Positions 1 through 4,843 of a stretch of DNA of 5,170 nucleotides are shown piece after piece. This DNA is from Candidatus Agrococcus pullicola (lineage in GTDB: Bacteria; Actinomycetota; Actinomycetes; Actinomycetales; Microbacteriaceae). The stretch spans positions 1 to 5,170 of the forward strand of contig DXDC01000202.1 of assembly GCA_019115685.1 (NCBI GenBank), written 5' to 3'. Each line of letters opens with the position of its first letter. Position 1 is the stretch's first letter. A model generated the notes under the pieces. It was not told where the DNA came from. It made no database searches and saw only the letters and a list, made by a program, of their open reading frames with translations. A program made the position numbers and the translations under genes.

Positions 1-1286
1 TGCACGAGCGACGCTGCGACGGATGCGGGCACGCCCATTCCCATCGCTCCGTTGCGCGGCGCCACGAGCGTTCCGGGCGCATTGTGGCTGAGATAGCGGA
101 TGGGCCACTGCATGTAGTTGCCCGCACCGAAGGTGATGATCGCGTCATCATCCAGGCGTTCCCTGATCACTCCCATCGCGACGCTGACGTCCACACCCGT
201 CGCAGGGTGTAGCGGCTCGATTTCACGGTAGCGCTCGAACGTGGCACGGGCATTCGAGAGCCGCTGTGTTCGTGCCTGCGGCACCGGATCGCTCGGAGCC
301 GGTAGCGCGCCCGCCCATGCCGCGATATCGGCGGGAATGTGGCGGTCGAGCCTTCCCGCGTGTCCAAGCGGTTCGCCGGGTGTGACGACGATGGCGGGGA
401 CATCGAGCCCGACGGAGAAACCGCCGGAGACGACATCGCCACGGGGGATCCCCACGAACACGTGTAGATCGGAATCATCGAACAGCTCGGCGATGTAGTC
501 GGCGTGGTTGTGCCCCAGAATGCCCACGAAAGCGCCCGCTTCATGGTCATGGGGCACAGCATCGTGCGAGCGCCAGTGCGCCGCGATCGGTATGCCGTGG
601 GCACCCGCCCAGGCTGCCACGCGGGTACCGGCGTCGCCCTGCCAACCGTCCCCGCCGACGATCACGAGGGGGCGTTCGGCGTGGGCAAGGCGCTCGTGGA
701 GTTCGTCCATCTCCCGCTGCGACCCGGATGCGCGACGCCGTGGAGTCGGCGGCACGACGTCAGGGCCGGACGCTTCTCGGATCAAGTCCTCGGGCAGCCC
801 GATCACGACCGGTCCGGGGCGTCCTGAGGCGGCTATCCGCATCCCCTCGGAGATCACCCTGGCTGCCGCCGCCGGATCATCGAGCTTCGTCACCCACTTC
901 GCGGTCGGGCCGAACCATCCTCGGAGATCGAACTCCTGGAACGCCTCGCGACCGCGATCCGGAATAGGCACGAGTCCGACGAGCAGGAGCAGCGGCGAAG
1001 CATCCTGCCACGCCGTGTGCACAGCGATGAACGCGTTCGCCGCTCCCGGCCCGCGAGTGACCATCGCGACGCCGGGGATGCCGGTGAGACGTCCCTCCGC
1101 AAGTGCCATGAACCCGGCGCCGCCCTCGTGCCGCGCGACGATCGTTTCGATGCTGGAGTCATGCAGCCCGTCCAGCACATCGAGGAAGGATTCGCCGGGC
1201 ACTGTGTATGCTCGCTCAACGCCTTCGTGTTCGAGCTGGCGGACGATCATGTGTCCAGCGCTGATGCGCGGCTGTGCTTTGGTCAC
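1..1286 (-). CDS. Thiamine-diphosphate-dependent enzyme, acetolactate synthase-like (3' end cut by window edge)
   Basis: The first 428 residues are present; the family is usually about 550-600 residues, so the C-terminal ThDP domain with its GDG...N metal/diphosphate motif lies outside the window. Visible in order: an N-terminal Pyr domain with PGESFLDVLDGLHD (about 30-43), RHEGGAGFMALAEGR (52-66) carrying the presumed catalytic Glu54 that activates the ThDP aminopyrimidine, and TRGPGAANA (77-85). A central domain follows from about 190 (PLVIVGGDGW, 206-215), then the start of the PP domain (GAGNYMQWP, 387-395; GAMGMGVPASVAA near the cut). The GTG start at 1286 is chosen because GAGGGGA sits 6 bases upstream; an in-frame ATG at 1316 lacks such a site. 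Family members decarboxylate or ligate 2-oxo acids. The real substrate cannot be read here: this is not necessarily a biosynthetic acetolactate synthase, and oxo-acid decarboxylase or sulfoacetaldehyde acetyltransferase-like roles are possible. It is transcribed away from the catabolic/transport operon and may share its regulation. Confidence 0.9.
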   Translation of the reverse strand, partial: MTKAQPRISAGHMIVRQLEHEGVERAYTVPGESFLDVLDGLHDSSIETIVARHEGGAGFMALAEGRLTGIPGVAMVTRGPGAANAFIAVHTAWQDASPLLLLVGLVPIPDRGREAFQEFDLRGWFGPTAKWVTKLDDPAAAARVISEGMRIAASGRPGPVVIGLPEDLIREASGPDVVPPTPRRRASGSQREMDELHERLAHAERPLVIVGGDGWQGDAGTRVAAWAGAHGIPIAAHWRSHDAVPHDHEAGAFVGILGHNHADYIAELFDDSDLHVFVGIPRGDVVSGGFSVGLDVPAIVVTPGEPLGHAGRLDRHIPADIAAWAGALPAPSDPVPQARTQRLSNARATFERYREIEPLHPATGVDVSVAMGVIRERLDDDAIITFGAGNYMQWPIRYLSHNAPGTLVAPRNGAMGMGVPASVAASLV

Positions 1287-1292
1287 GTCGGC

Positions 1293-1299
1293 TCCCCTC
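1293..1299 (-). promoter_or_regulatory. Ribosome binding site of the ThDP enzyme, fixes the GTG start
   Basis: On the minus strand the sequence reads GAGGGGA, 6 bases before the GTG at 1286. It supports GTG 1286 over the in-frame ATG at 1316, which has no purine-rich site upstream. An in-frame TGA lies a little further upstream, so no longer start is likely. Confidence 0.7.
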
Positions 1300-1375
1300 G
1301 TCTGGCGTGTCTCCATGTTCGCAGCTATCGAGCTCTGCGGGTCGGGGTGGCTTCACATGTGCGCATCGTGTAGAA

Positions 1376-1404
1376 GGCGTATCTCGTGCAGGAGGGAGTC
1401 TCAA
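1376..1404 (-). promoter_or_regulatory. Possible weak leftward promoter for the ThDP enzyme
   Basis: On the minus strand TTGAGA (1399-1404) is followed after 17 bases by TACGCC (1376-1381). The -35-like box is fair, the -10-like box is poor. It would give a leader of roughly 80 bases before the GTG at 1286. It is listed only as the best candidate found; the true promoter could lie in the AT-rich island instead. Confidence 0.2.
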
Positions 1405-1446
1405 TAGTTCGTCACCGCTCGTCCGCGGCATGGGATGTTCTGCGAC

Positions 1447-1463
1447 CGGCCGCGGCTCGGCCG
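1447..1463. repeat. GC-rich inverted repeat CGGCCG-CGGCT-CGGCCG
   Basis: Two copies of the self-complementary hexamer CGGCCG flank a 5-base loop and could form a short hairpin on either strand. No T-run follows, so it is not an intrinsic terminator. In GC-rich DNA such a repeat may be chance; no function is assigned. Confidence 0.3.
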
Positions 1464-1487
1464 TAGAGACCTTCTCATCACTGTGCG

Positions 1488-1507
1488 ACAAAATTGTATT
1501 ACAAAAT
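1488..1507. repeat. Direct repeat ACAAAAT x2, 13-base period
   Basis: ACAAAAT occurs at 1488-1494 and again at 1501-1507, bracketing and overlapping the TTGTATTACAA palindrome. The first copy also forms the imperfect inverted repeat ACAA-AA-TTGT (1488-1497). The spacing is not a full 10-11 base helical turn. This may be part of a composite operator or simply low-complexity AT sequence. Confidence 0.4.
1494..1504. promoter_or_regulatory. Candidate GntR/FadR-family operator TTGTATTACAA
   Basis: A perfect palindrome with 5-base arms (TTGTA/TACAA) around a central T. It fits the TNGTNNNACNA pattern known for operators of the FadR subfamily of GntR regulators, which commonly control acid and aromatic catabolism. 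It ends 6 bases before the TTGACA -35 box of the operon promoter, so binding there could block or modulate RNA polymerase. No regulator gene is in the window; the family assignment rests on the site pattern only. Confidence 0.5.
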
Positions 1508-1510
1508 AGG

Positions 1511-1540
1511 TTGACAGGATTGTCATCATTATCGTATCGT
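1511..1540 (+). promoter_or_regulatory. Sigma-70-like promoter of the rightward operon
   Basis: A perfect -35 hexamer TTGACA (1511-1516) is followed after 18 bases by TATCGT (1535-1540), which keeps the TAnnnT core of a -10 box. Transcription would begin near 1547, giving a leader of about 25 bases before the ATG at 1572. This places the GTG at 1539 inside the promoter and argues against it as the start codon. Confidence 0.6.
1512..1525. promoter_or_regulatory. Inverted repeat TGACA-GGAT-TGTCA overlapping the -35 box
   Basis: Five-base arms separated by 4 bases, with the left arm inside the TTGACA box and the right arm in the promoter spacer. A protein bound here would compete directly with RNA polymerase. 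Its half-site differs from the TTGTATTACAA palindrome upstream, so it may belong to a second regulator. Chance is not excluded because one arm is shared with the -35 consensus. Confidence 0.35.
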
Positions 1541-1561
1541 GGACCAGCCGACGAGGAAGCC

Positions 1562-1568
1562 GGGAGGG
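1562..1568 (+). promoter_or_regulatory. Ribosome binding site of the DUF1932 dehydrogenase, fixes the ATG start
   Basis: GGGAGGG lies 3 bases before the ATG at 1572 (the GGAGG core 4 bases before). The alternative in-frame GTG at 1539 has no purine-rich site and overlaps the -10 box. Confidence 0.75.
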
Positions 1569-1571
1569 CGC

Positions 1572-2378
1572 ATGCACACGGTAACGGTGGTTGGACTGGG
1601 AGAAGCCGGAGCGATATATGCTCGGGGCTTGCGGGATGCCGGGTTTCGCGTGCGGGGGTTTGATCCTTTCGCGACGATCAGTGAACCCGGTATCGAACAG
1701 AGCGACTCCCTTTCGGAGGCTCTTCGTGGCAGTTCGCTCGTCATTTCTCTCGTGGGTGCCAAGGCGTCAGCCTCCGTCGCAGACGACATCCTTTCCAGGG
1801 CGAGTGGTCCTCTCCTCATCGCTGATTTCAACACAGGTTCTCCCGATCTCAAGGAGCAGCTCGAGCGCCGAGCTTTGAGCGCCGGAGCTCAGTTCGCGGA
1901 TGTCGCCGTTCTCGCCCCCGTGCCTCGATCGGGCATCCGAACACCGCTCATGGTCAGCGGGTCCGGCGCACAGCGATTTGCTGACGTCTTCCGCCCGGCC
2001 GATGCGCCCGTCGACGTTGTCGAAGGGAGTTCGGGCATCGCTGCGGCGCACAAGCTACTCCGCAGCGCATTCATGAAGGGTCTGGCCGGTGTCGTGATCG
2101 AGAGCATGCGAGCCGCCGATCGAATCGGCGCAAGTGACTGGCTCAGTGGACAGATCACGCGGGAGCTCGGCGAACGGGCGCCTGCGCTCATCGCTAGGTT
2201 GCGTGACGGATCGCAACAGCACGCGGAGCGAAGAATCCACGAAGTAGCCGACACAAGCGCGTACCTGCAGAGCATAGGGCAACCCAGTTGGGTGACCGAC
2301 GCCGCGGGTCGATGGCTCGAAGTGCTGGAGCACGAAAACGAGCAGTACGTATCCAGCACAACGAAAGGTGGCGAGTAA
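1572..2378 (+). CDS. NAD(P)-dependent oxidoreductase, 6-phosphogluconate/3-hydroxyisobutyrate dehydrogenase-like with DUF1932-type C-terminus
   Basis: 268 residues, a normal length for this family. An N-terminal Rossmann fold begins at once (VTVVGLGEAGAIYARGL, 4-20) with the dinucleotide motif GLGEAG at 8-13; DP at 31-32 ends the second strand. The linker region has DVAVLAPVPRSG (110-121) and PLMVSGSG (125-132), the counterpart of the substrate loop of beta-hydroxyacid dehydrogenases. GSSGIAAAHKLLRSAFMKGL (152-171) carries the likely catalytic Lys161. The helical C-terminal region (about 150-260, with ERRIHEVADTSAYLQSIG at 219-236) resembles DUF1932. Family members oxidise or reduce hydroxy acids in the cytoplasm; the substrate here is unknown. 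It is first in the operon and overlaps the next gene by one base (TAATG). Given the neighbours, it may convert a hydroxy- or oxo-acid precursor into the GalB/GalC route, but it is not related to the known LigC semialdehyde dehydrogenase, which has a different fold family. Confidence 0.85.
   Translation: MHTVTVVGLGEAGAIYARGLRDAGFRVRGFDPFATISEPGIEQSDSLSEALRGSSLVISLVGAKASASVADDILSRASGPLLIADFNTGSPDLKEQLERRALSAGAQFADVAVLAPVPRSGIRTPLMVSGSGAQRFADVFRPADAPVDVVEGSSGIAAAHKLLRSAFMKGLAGVVIESMRAADRIGASDWLSGQITRELGERAPALIARLRDGSQQHAERRIHEVADTSAYLQSIGQPSWVTDAAGRWLEVLEHENEQYVSSTTKGGE
2363..2371 (+). promoter_or_regulatory. Ribosome binding site of the GalB-like gene
   Basis: GAAAGGTGG lies 6 bases upstream of the ATG at 2378, inside the end of the dehydrogenase gene. 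It favours this ATG over an in-frame start at 2288, which would add 30 residues absent from the PIG-L fold and deeply overlap the previous gene. Confidence 0.6.
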
Positions 2379-3094
2379 TGGAGTCACGGAGGCTTCTTGT
2401 CGTCGGCGCGCACAGCGCTGACTTCGTATGGCGGTCGGCGGGAGTTATCGCGAAGCACACCTCAGCCGGAGGGACAGCGCGAGTTATCGCGCTGTCGTAC
2501 GGCGAACGCGGCGAGTCCGGCGAGCTGTGGAAGGAGCCGGGACAGACGGTCGAGAATGTGAAGCGTCATCGCCACCAAGAAGCCCAGGAAGCGGCGGCGG
2601 CGGTGGGTGCCAGTTTCGAATGCTTCGACCTGGGCGACTATCCTCTGCAGGTTCCCGACGAAGCGATCGACCGTCTCGCGGATGTCATGCGTGACTTCAA
2701 GCCGAATGTCGTACTCACGCACCCCGATAAGGATCCTTTCAACCCGGACCACCCGGTTGCGAACACCGTTGTCAGCAAAGCGCGTCTATTGACTGCCGGA
2801 GCAGTCGTCGAAGCGGGCTTCCGAACGGCACCGCCGAGCGAGTATCTCGTGTTCGAACCGCATCAGCCCGAGCTCTGCGACTTCGTGCCGAGCGTTTTCG
2901 TCGACATCACGACCGTGTTTGAGCAGAAGAAGGCCGCTATGGCCGCAATGCGAGCACAGCGCTATCTGCAGCAGTACTACGCTGAGCGTGCCGAGCACCG
3001 AGGCAATCATGCGCGCAAAGCCACGGGAAACAAGGAGATCCGGCAGGCCGAAGCGTTCCAGCGTCTCGTCCCGAACGTGGTGGAGTCGCTGTGA
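2378..3094 (+). CDS. galB: PIG-L-fold hydratase, GalB-like 4-oxalomesaconate (4-carboxy-2-hydroxymuconate) hydratase
   Basis: 238 residues with the LmbE/PIG-L fold. It starts LLVVGAHSADFVWR (6-19); the usual AHPDDE motif is here AHSADF (11-16). His12 and Asp15 remain as metal ligands, while the Asp used as catalytic base by deacetylases is Ala14. ALSYGERGESGELW (38-51) and FDLGDYPL (83-90) follow, then THPDKDPFNPDHPVAN (114-129) with a further likely ligand, His125. The AHSADF and YGERGES pattern is what I recognise from GalB of Pseudomonas putida, a PIG-L member that hydrates 4-oxalomesaconate to 4-carboxy-4-hydroxy-2-oxoadipate instead of deacetylating sugars. The next gene encodes the aldolase for that product and overlaps by 4 bases (GTGA), strong context support. 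Presumed cytoplasmic; no signal peptide or membrane segment. The substrate could be a related unsaturated tricarboxylate rather than 4-oxalomesaconate itself. Confidence 0.82.
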   Translation: MESRRLLVVGAHSADFVWRSAGVIAKHTSAGGTARVIALSYGERGESGELWKEPGQTVENVKRHRHQEAQEAAAAVGASFECFDLGDYPLQVPDEAIDRLADVMRDFKPNVVLTHPDKDPFNPDHPVANTVVSKARLLTAGAVVEAGFRTAPPSEYLVFEPHQPELCDFVPSVFVDITTVFEQKKAAMAAMRAQRYLQQYYAERAEHRGNHARKATGNKEIRQAEAFQRLVPNVVESL

Positions 3095-3723
3095 ACGAGC
3101 GCATCCGGAAACTCGGCGAATTCGGTGTCGCAACCGTGTACGAGGCGCGCGGCCGAAGCGGATTGATCGACGTCGATCTCGTACAGTTGCTGCCCGGCAG
3201 CAGCGCTTCGGGTTCAGCTCGTACGGTGCTGTGCGCACAGGACGATAACCGTGGCGTGCACGAGCTTTGCGCGCATATTCAGCCGGGAGACATCGCGGTT
3301 CTCTCGATGCCCGAGCCGCGCCCCGTTGCGCTGATAGGCGACCTGCTCGTGACGCAGCTGCAGCGGGCGGGCGCTCGCGGCATCCTTTGCGACGCGAGTG
3401 TACGAGATGTCGACGAACTGCGCGCCATGGGTATGCCGATCTGGACGCGTTGGATTCGAGCGCGAGGCGCGGAGAAGAAGGCGCGCGGGTCGGTCGGCGC
3501 ACCGCTGGAGATCGGTGGAGCAGTAATAACAGAGGGCGATGCCGTGCTCCTTGATGCGGACGGTGGGGCAGTGGTGCCGGCAGACGAAATCGAGAACGCG
3601 TATCAGCTTGCGGCGGCACGCGTCGAAAAGGAAGAAGGCTTGCGGAAGCGCTGGCTCGAGGGGGAGTTGTCGTACGACGCGTACGGTTTCCGCGTGGAAG
3701 ACGAAGGAGTCAGGACCACATGA
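3091..3723 (+). CDS. galC: 4-carboxy-4-hydroxy-2-oxoadipate aldolase / oxaloacetate decarboxylase, RraA fold
   Basis: 210 residues. It begins FGVATVYEARGRSGL (11-25), then PGSSASGSARTV (35-46), IQPGDIAVL (63-71), IGDLLVTQLQRAGARG (82-97) and DASVRDVDEL (101-110). Gly83, Arg105, Asp106 and Glu109 match the G...RD..E/D signature of the class II pyruvate aldolases of this fold, where the Arg/Asp pair binds substrate and the divalent metal. The C-terminal segment RKRWLEGELSYDAYGFR (185-201) resembles the tail of LigK/GalC aldolases (R..L..GEL..D.YG.R) and separates it from plain RraA RNase E inhibitors. Known family members split CHA to pyruvate and oxaloacetate, usually with side oxaloacetate decarboxylase activity. 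The GTG start overlaps the galB stop (GTGA) and is preceded by GGTGGAG at 3079-3085. Its end overlaps the ATPase gene (ATGA). The N-terminus is slightly shorter than I expect for LigK, though the core is complete. Confidence 0.85.
   Translation: MNERIRKLGEFGVATVYEARGRSGLIDVDLVQLLPGSSASGSARTVLCAQDDNRGVHELCAHIQPGDIAVLSMPEPRPVALIGDLLVTQLQRAGARGILCDASVRDVDELRAMGMPIWTRWIRARGAEKKARGSVGAPLEIGGAVITEGDAVLLDADGGAVVPADEIENAYQLAAARVEKEEGLRKRWLEGELSYDAYGFRVEDEGVRTT
3703..3709 (+). promoter_or_regulatory. Ribosome binding site of the ABC ATPase gene
   Basis: GAAGGAG ends 10 bases before the ATG at 3720, inside the aldolase gene; AGGA at 3712-3715 is a closer, weaker alternative. With the ATGA stop-start overlap this suggests translational coupling of the importer to the catabolic enzymes. 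Confidence 0.5.
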
Positions 3724-4841
3724 AGATCACGGTCGAACACCTCACGCTGCAGTACGGCGACAACGTGGCGGTTCGCGATCTCGATCTCGAGATCGGCGAT
3801 GGCGAATCACTCGTGCTGCTCGGACAGTCCGGTTGCGGCAAGACCAGTACGATGCGGTGCATTGCGGGGCTCGAAACTCCGAACGGCGGACGCATCACGA
3901 TCGGTGACGACGTGCTGTTCGACGCCGATCGGGGCATCAATCGATCCCCCAACAAACGCAACATCGGCATGGTGTTCCAGTCGTACGCGATCTGGCCGCA
4001 CATGACCGTCTTCGAGAATGTTGCGTTCGGGCTCAAGATGAAAGGGGTCGGTCGCGCGGATGTGAAGGCTCGCGTCATGGAGACGCTTGAGCTTGTCGGG
4101 CTCGACGGCTTCGCCGACCGCGGTGCCAGCGCGCTCTCCGGCGGGCAGATGCAGCGCGTCGCGCTCGCGCGGAGCGTCGTGATGCGACCGTCCGTGCTGC
4201 TTCTCGATGAACCGCTCTCGAATCTGGATGCCCGGCTGCGCCACCGACTCCGTGGTGATCTGCGGGAGCTGCAGCAGTCGCTTGGCCTTACATCGGTGTA
4301 TGTCACGCACGATCAGGAGGAGGCGCTCGCGCTCGCCGACCGTATCGCGATGATGCAGCACGGTCGCATCGTGCAGATCGGGTCACCCGACGAGATCTAT
4401 GCGAAGCCGCTCAGCGCATCCATCGCCGACTTCCTCGGAGTCGCGAATATTCTGAGCGTTTCGCGCAAGGACGAGACGCACGTCGGTGTCGATGGTACGG
4501 ACGTCGTGCTCGAGGCTCTTCCGTTCGCCCCACTCGAAGAACTTCGTGCCTGTGTGCGGGCAGAGGATATCGACGTTCGCGAGGGTGAGCCGGAGTCGGG
4601 CGAAATTCGTGGCACTGTCGTTTCGCGTGAGTTCCTGGGACCGACCGCAACCTACCGTATCGCGCTCTCGGACGACGTCGACATCGAACTGACACGTTCC
4701 AAGCAGCAGCGACTGCAGCTCACCGAGGGCGATGTGGTCTCGTTGAGCATTGCCCCTGACTCCGTCCAGGTACTGCCGCTTGACGTTGTGAACGAGCACT
4801 GGGCCGACACCCCGACATCGTCTTTGCAGGAAGTCGGTTAG
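3720..4841 (+). CDS. ABC transporter ATP-binding protein, Fe3+/polyamine/2-aminoethylphosphonate (FbpC/PotA) type
   Basis: 373 residues, typical for this importer class. Walker A GQSGCGKT at 35-42, Q-loop Gln87 in VFQSYAIWPHMTVFENV, signature LSGGQMQR at 139-146, Walker B VLLLDEP at 159-165, D-loop SNLD at 167-170 and switch His197 in THDQEEA are all intact, so it should hydrolyse ATP. SPDEIYAKP (222-230) and DFLGVANIL (237-245) lead into a C-terminal TOBE-like regulatory region (about 275-352), which in this class adjusts transport activity or senses ligand. It acts on the cytoplasmic face of the membrane with the permease encoded 2 bases downstream. Substrate specificity sits in the binding protein and permease, and no binding protein is in view, so Fe3+, polyamine, phosphonate or an organic acid all remain possible. 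The enzyme neighbours favour an organic acid (inference). Start ATG overlaps the aldolase stop by 4 bases. Confidence 0.93.
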   Translation: MKITVEHLTLQYGDNVAVRDLDLEIGDGESLVLLGQSGCGKTSTMRCIAGLETPNGGRITIGDDVLFDADRGINRSPNKRNIGMVFQSYAIWPHMTVFENVAFGLKMKGVGRADVKARVMETLELVGLDGFADRGASALSGGQMQRVALARSVVMRPSVLLLDEPLSNLDARLRHRLRGDLRELQQSLGLTSVYVTHDQEEALALADRIAMMQHGRIVQIGSPDEIYAKPLSASIADFLGVANILSVSRKDETHVGVDGTDVVLEALPFAPLEELRACVRAEDIDVREGEPESGEIRGTVVSREFLGPTATYRIALSDDVDIELTRSKQQRLQLTEGDVVSLSIAPDSVQVLPLDVVNEHWADTPTSSLQEVG

Positions 4842-4843
4842 TC

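Larger units (their letters stand above)
1287..1571. other. Divergent intergenic regulatory region
   Basis: This 285-base stretch separates the leftward ThDP enzyme from the rightward operon, and I see no convincing gene in it. Reading frames that cross it either antisense the ThDP gene or run into the dehydrogenase in another frame, and they lack ribosome binding sites and recognisable protein. Its right half (about 1485-1540) is strikingly AT-rich against the GC-rich background and contains two palindromes and a promoter. Its left half is GC-rich and holds the leader of the ThDP gene, possibly with a weak leftward promoter. Such an arrangement usually lets one regulator control both directions; that is inference. 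Confidence 0.75.

Noticed and set aside
651..663. Minus-strand VIVGGDGW in the ThDP enzyme as the GDG metal/diphosphate motif
   Set aside because: It lies in the central domain (residues about 208-215), not in the C-terminal PP domain; the true motif should lie beyond the left edge.
1314..1316. In-frame ATG as start of the ThDP enzyme
   Set aside because: There is no purine-rich site upstream of it, whereas the GTG at 1286 has GAGGGGA at good spacing; the ten extra residues would themselves encode that ribosome binding site. Not fully excluded.
508..1407. Long plus-strand open frame (299 codons) antisense to the ThDP enzyme
   Set aside because: Its translation has Ser/Arg/Pro-rich low-complexity composition with no family resemblance, while the minus strand here encodes a clear ThDP enzyme. 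It is a GC-driven shadow frame.
1447..1463. GC-rich hairpin as a transcription terminator
   Set aside because: No T-run follows on either strand, and it lies between two divergent genes where no transcript is expected to end.
1539..1541. GTG as start of the dehydrogenase
   Set aside because: It lies within the -10 box, lacks a ribosome binding site, and would add 11 residues before a Rossmann fold that begins right after the ATG at 1572.
1274..1663. Plus-strand open frame crossing the divergent intergenic region
   Set aside because: It overlaps the ThDP start, the promoter and the start of the dehydrogenase in another frame, with no ribosome binding site or recognisable protein.
2786..3619. 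Minus-strand open frame (277 codons) opposite galB and galC
   Set aside because: The product is Arg-rich and unrecognisable, and the plus strand carries two well-recognised enzymes over the same bases.
3710..4361. Two minus-strand open frames opposite the ABC ATPase
   Set aside because: The plus-strand ATPase has every ABC motif intact; the opposite frames are compositional shadows.
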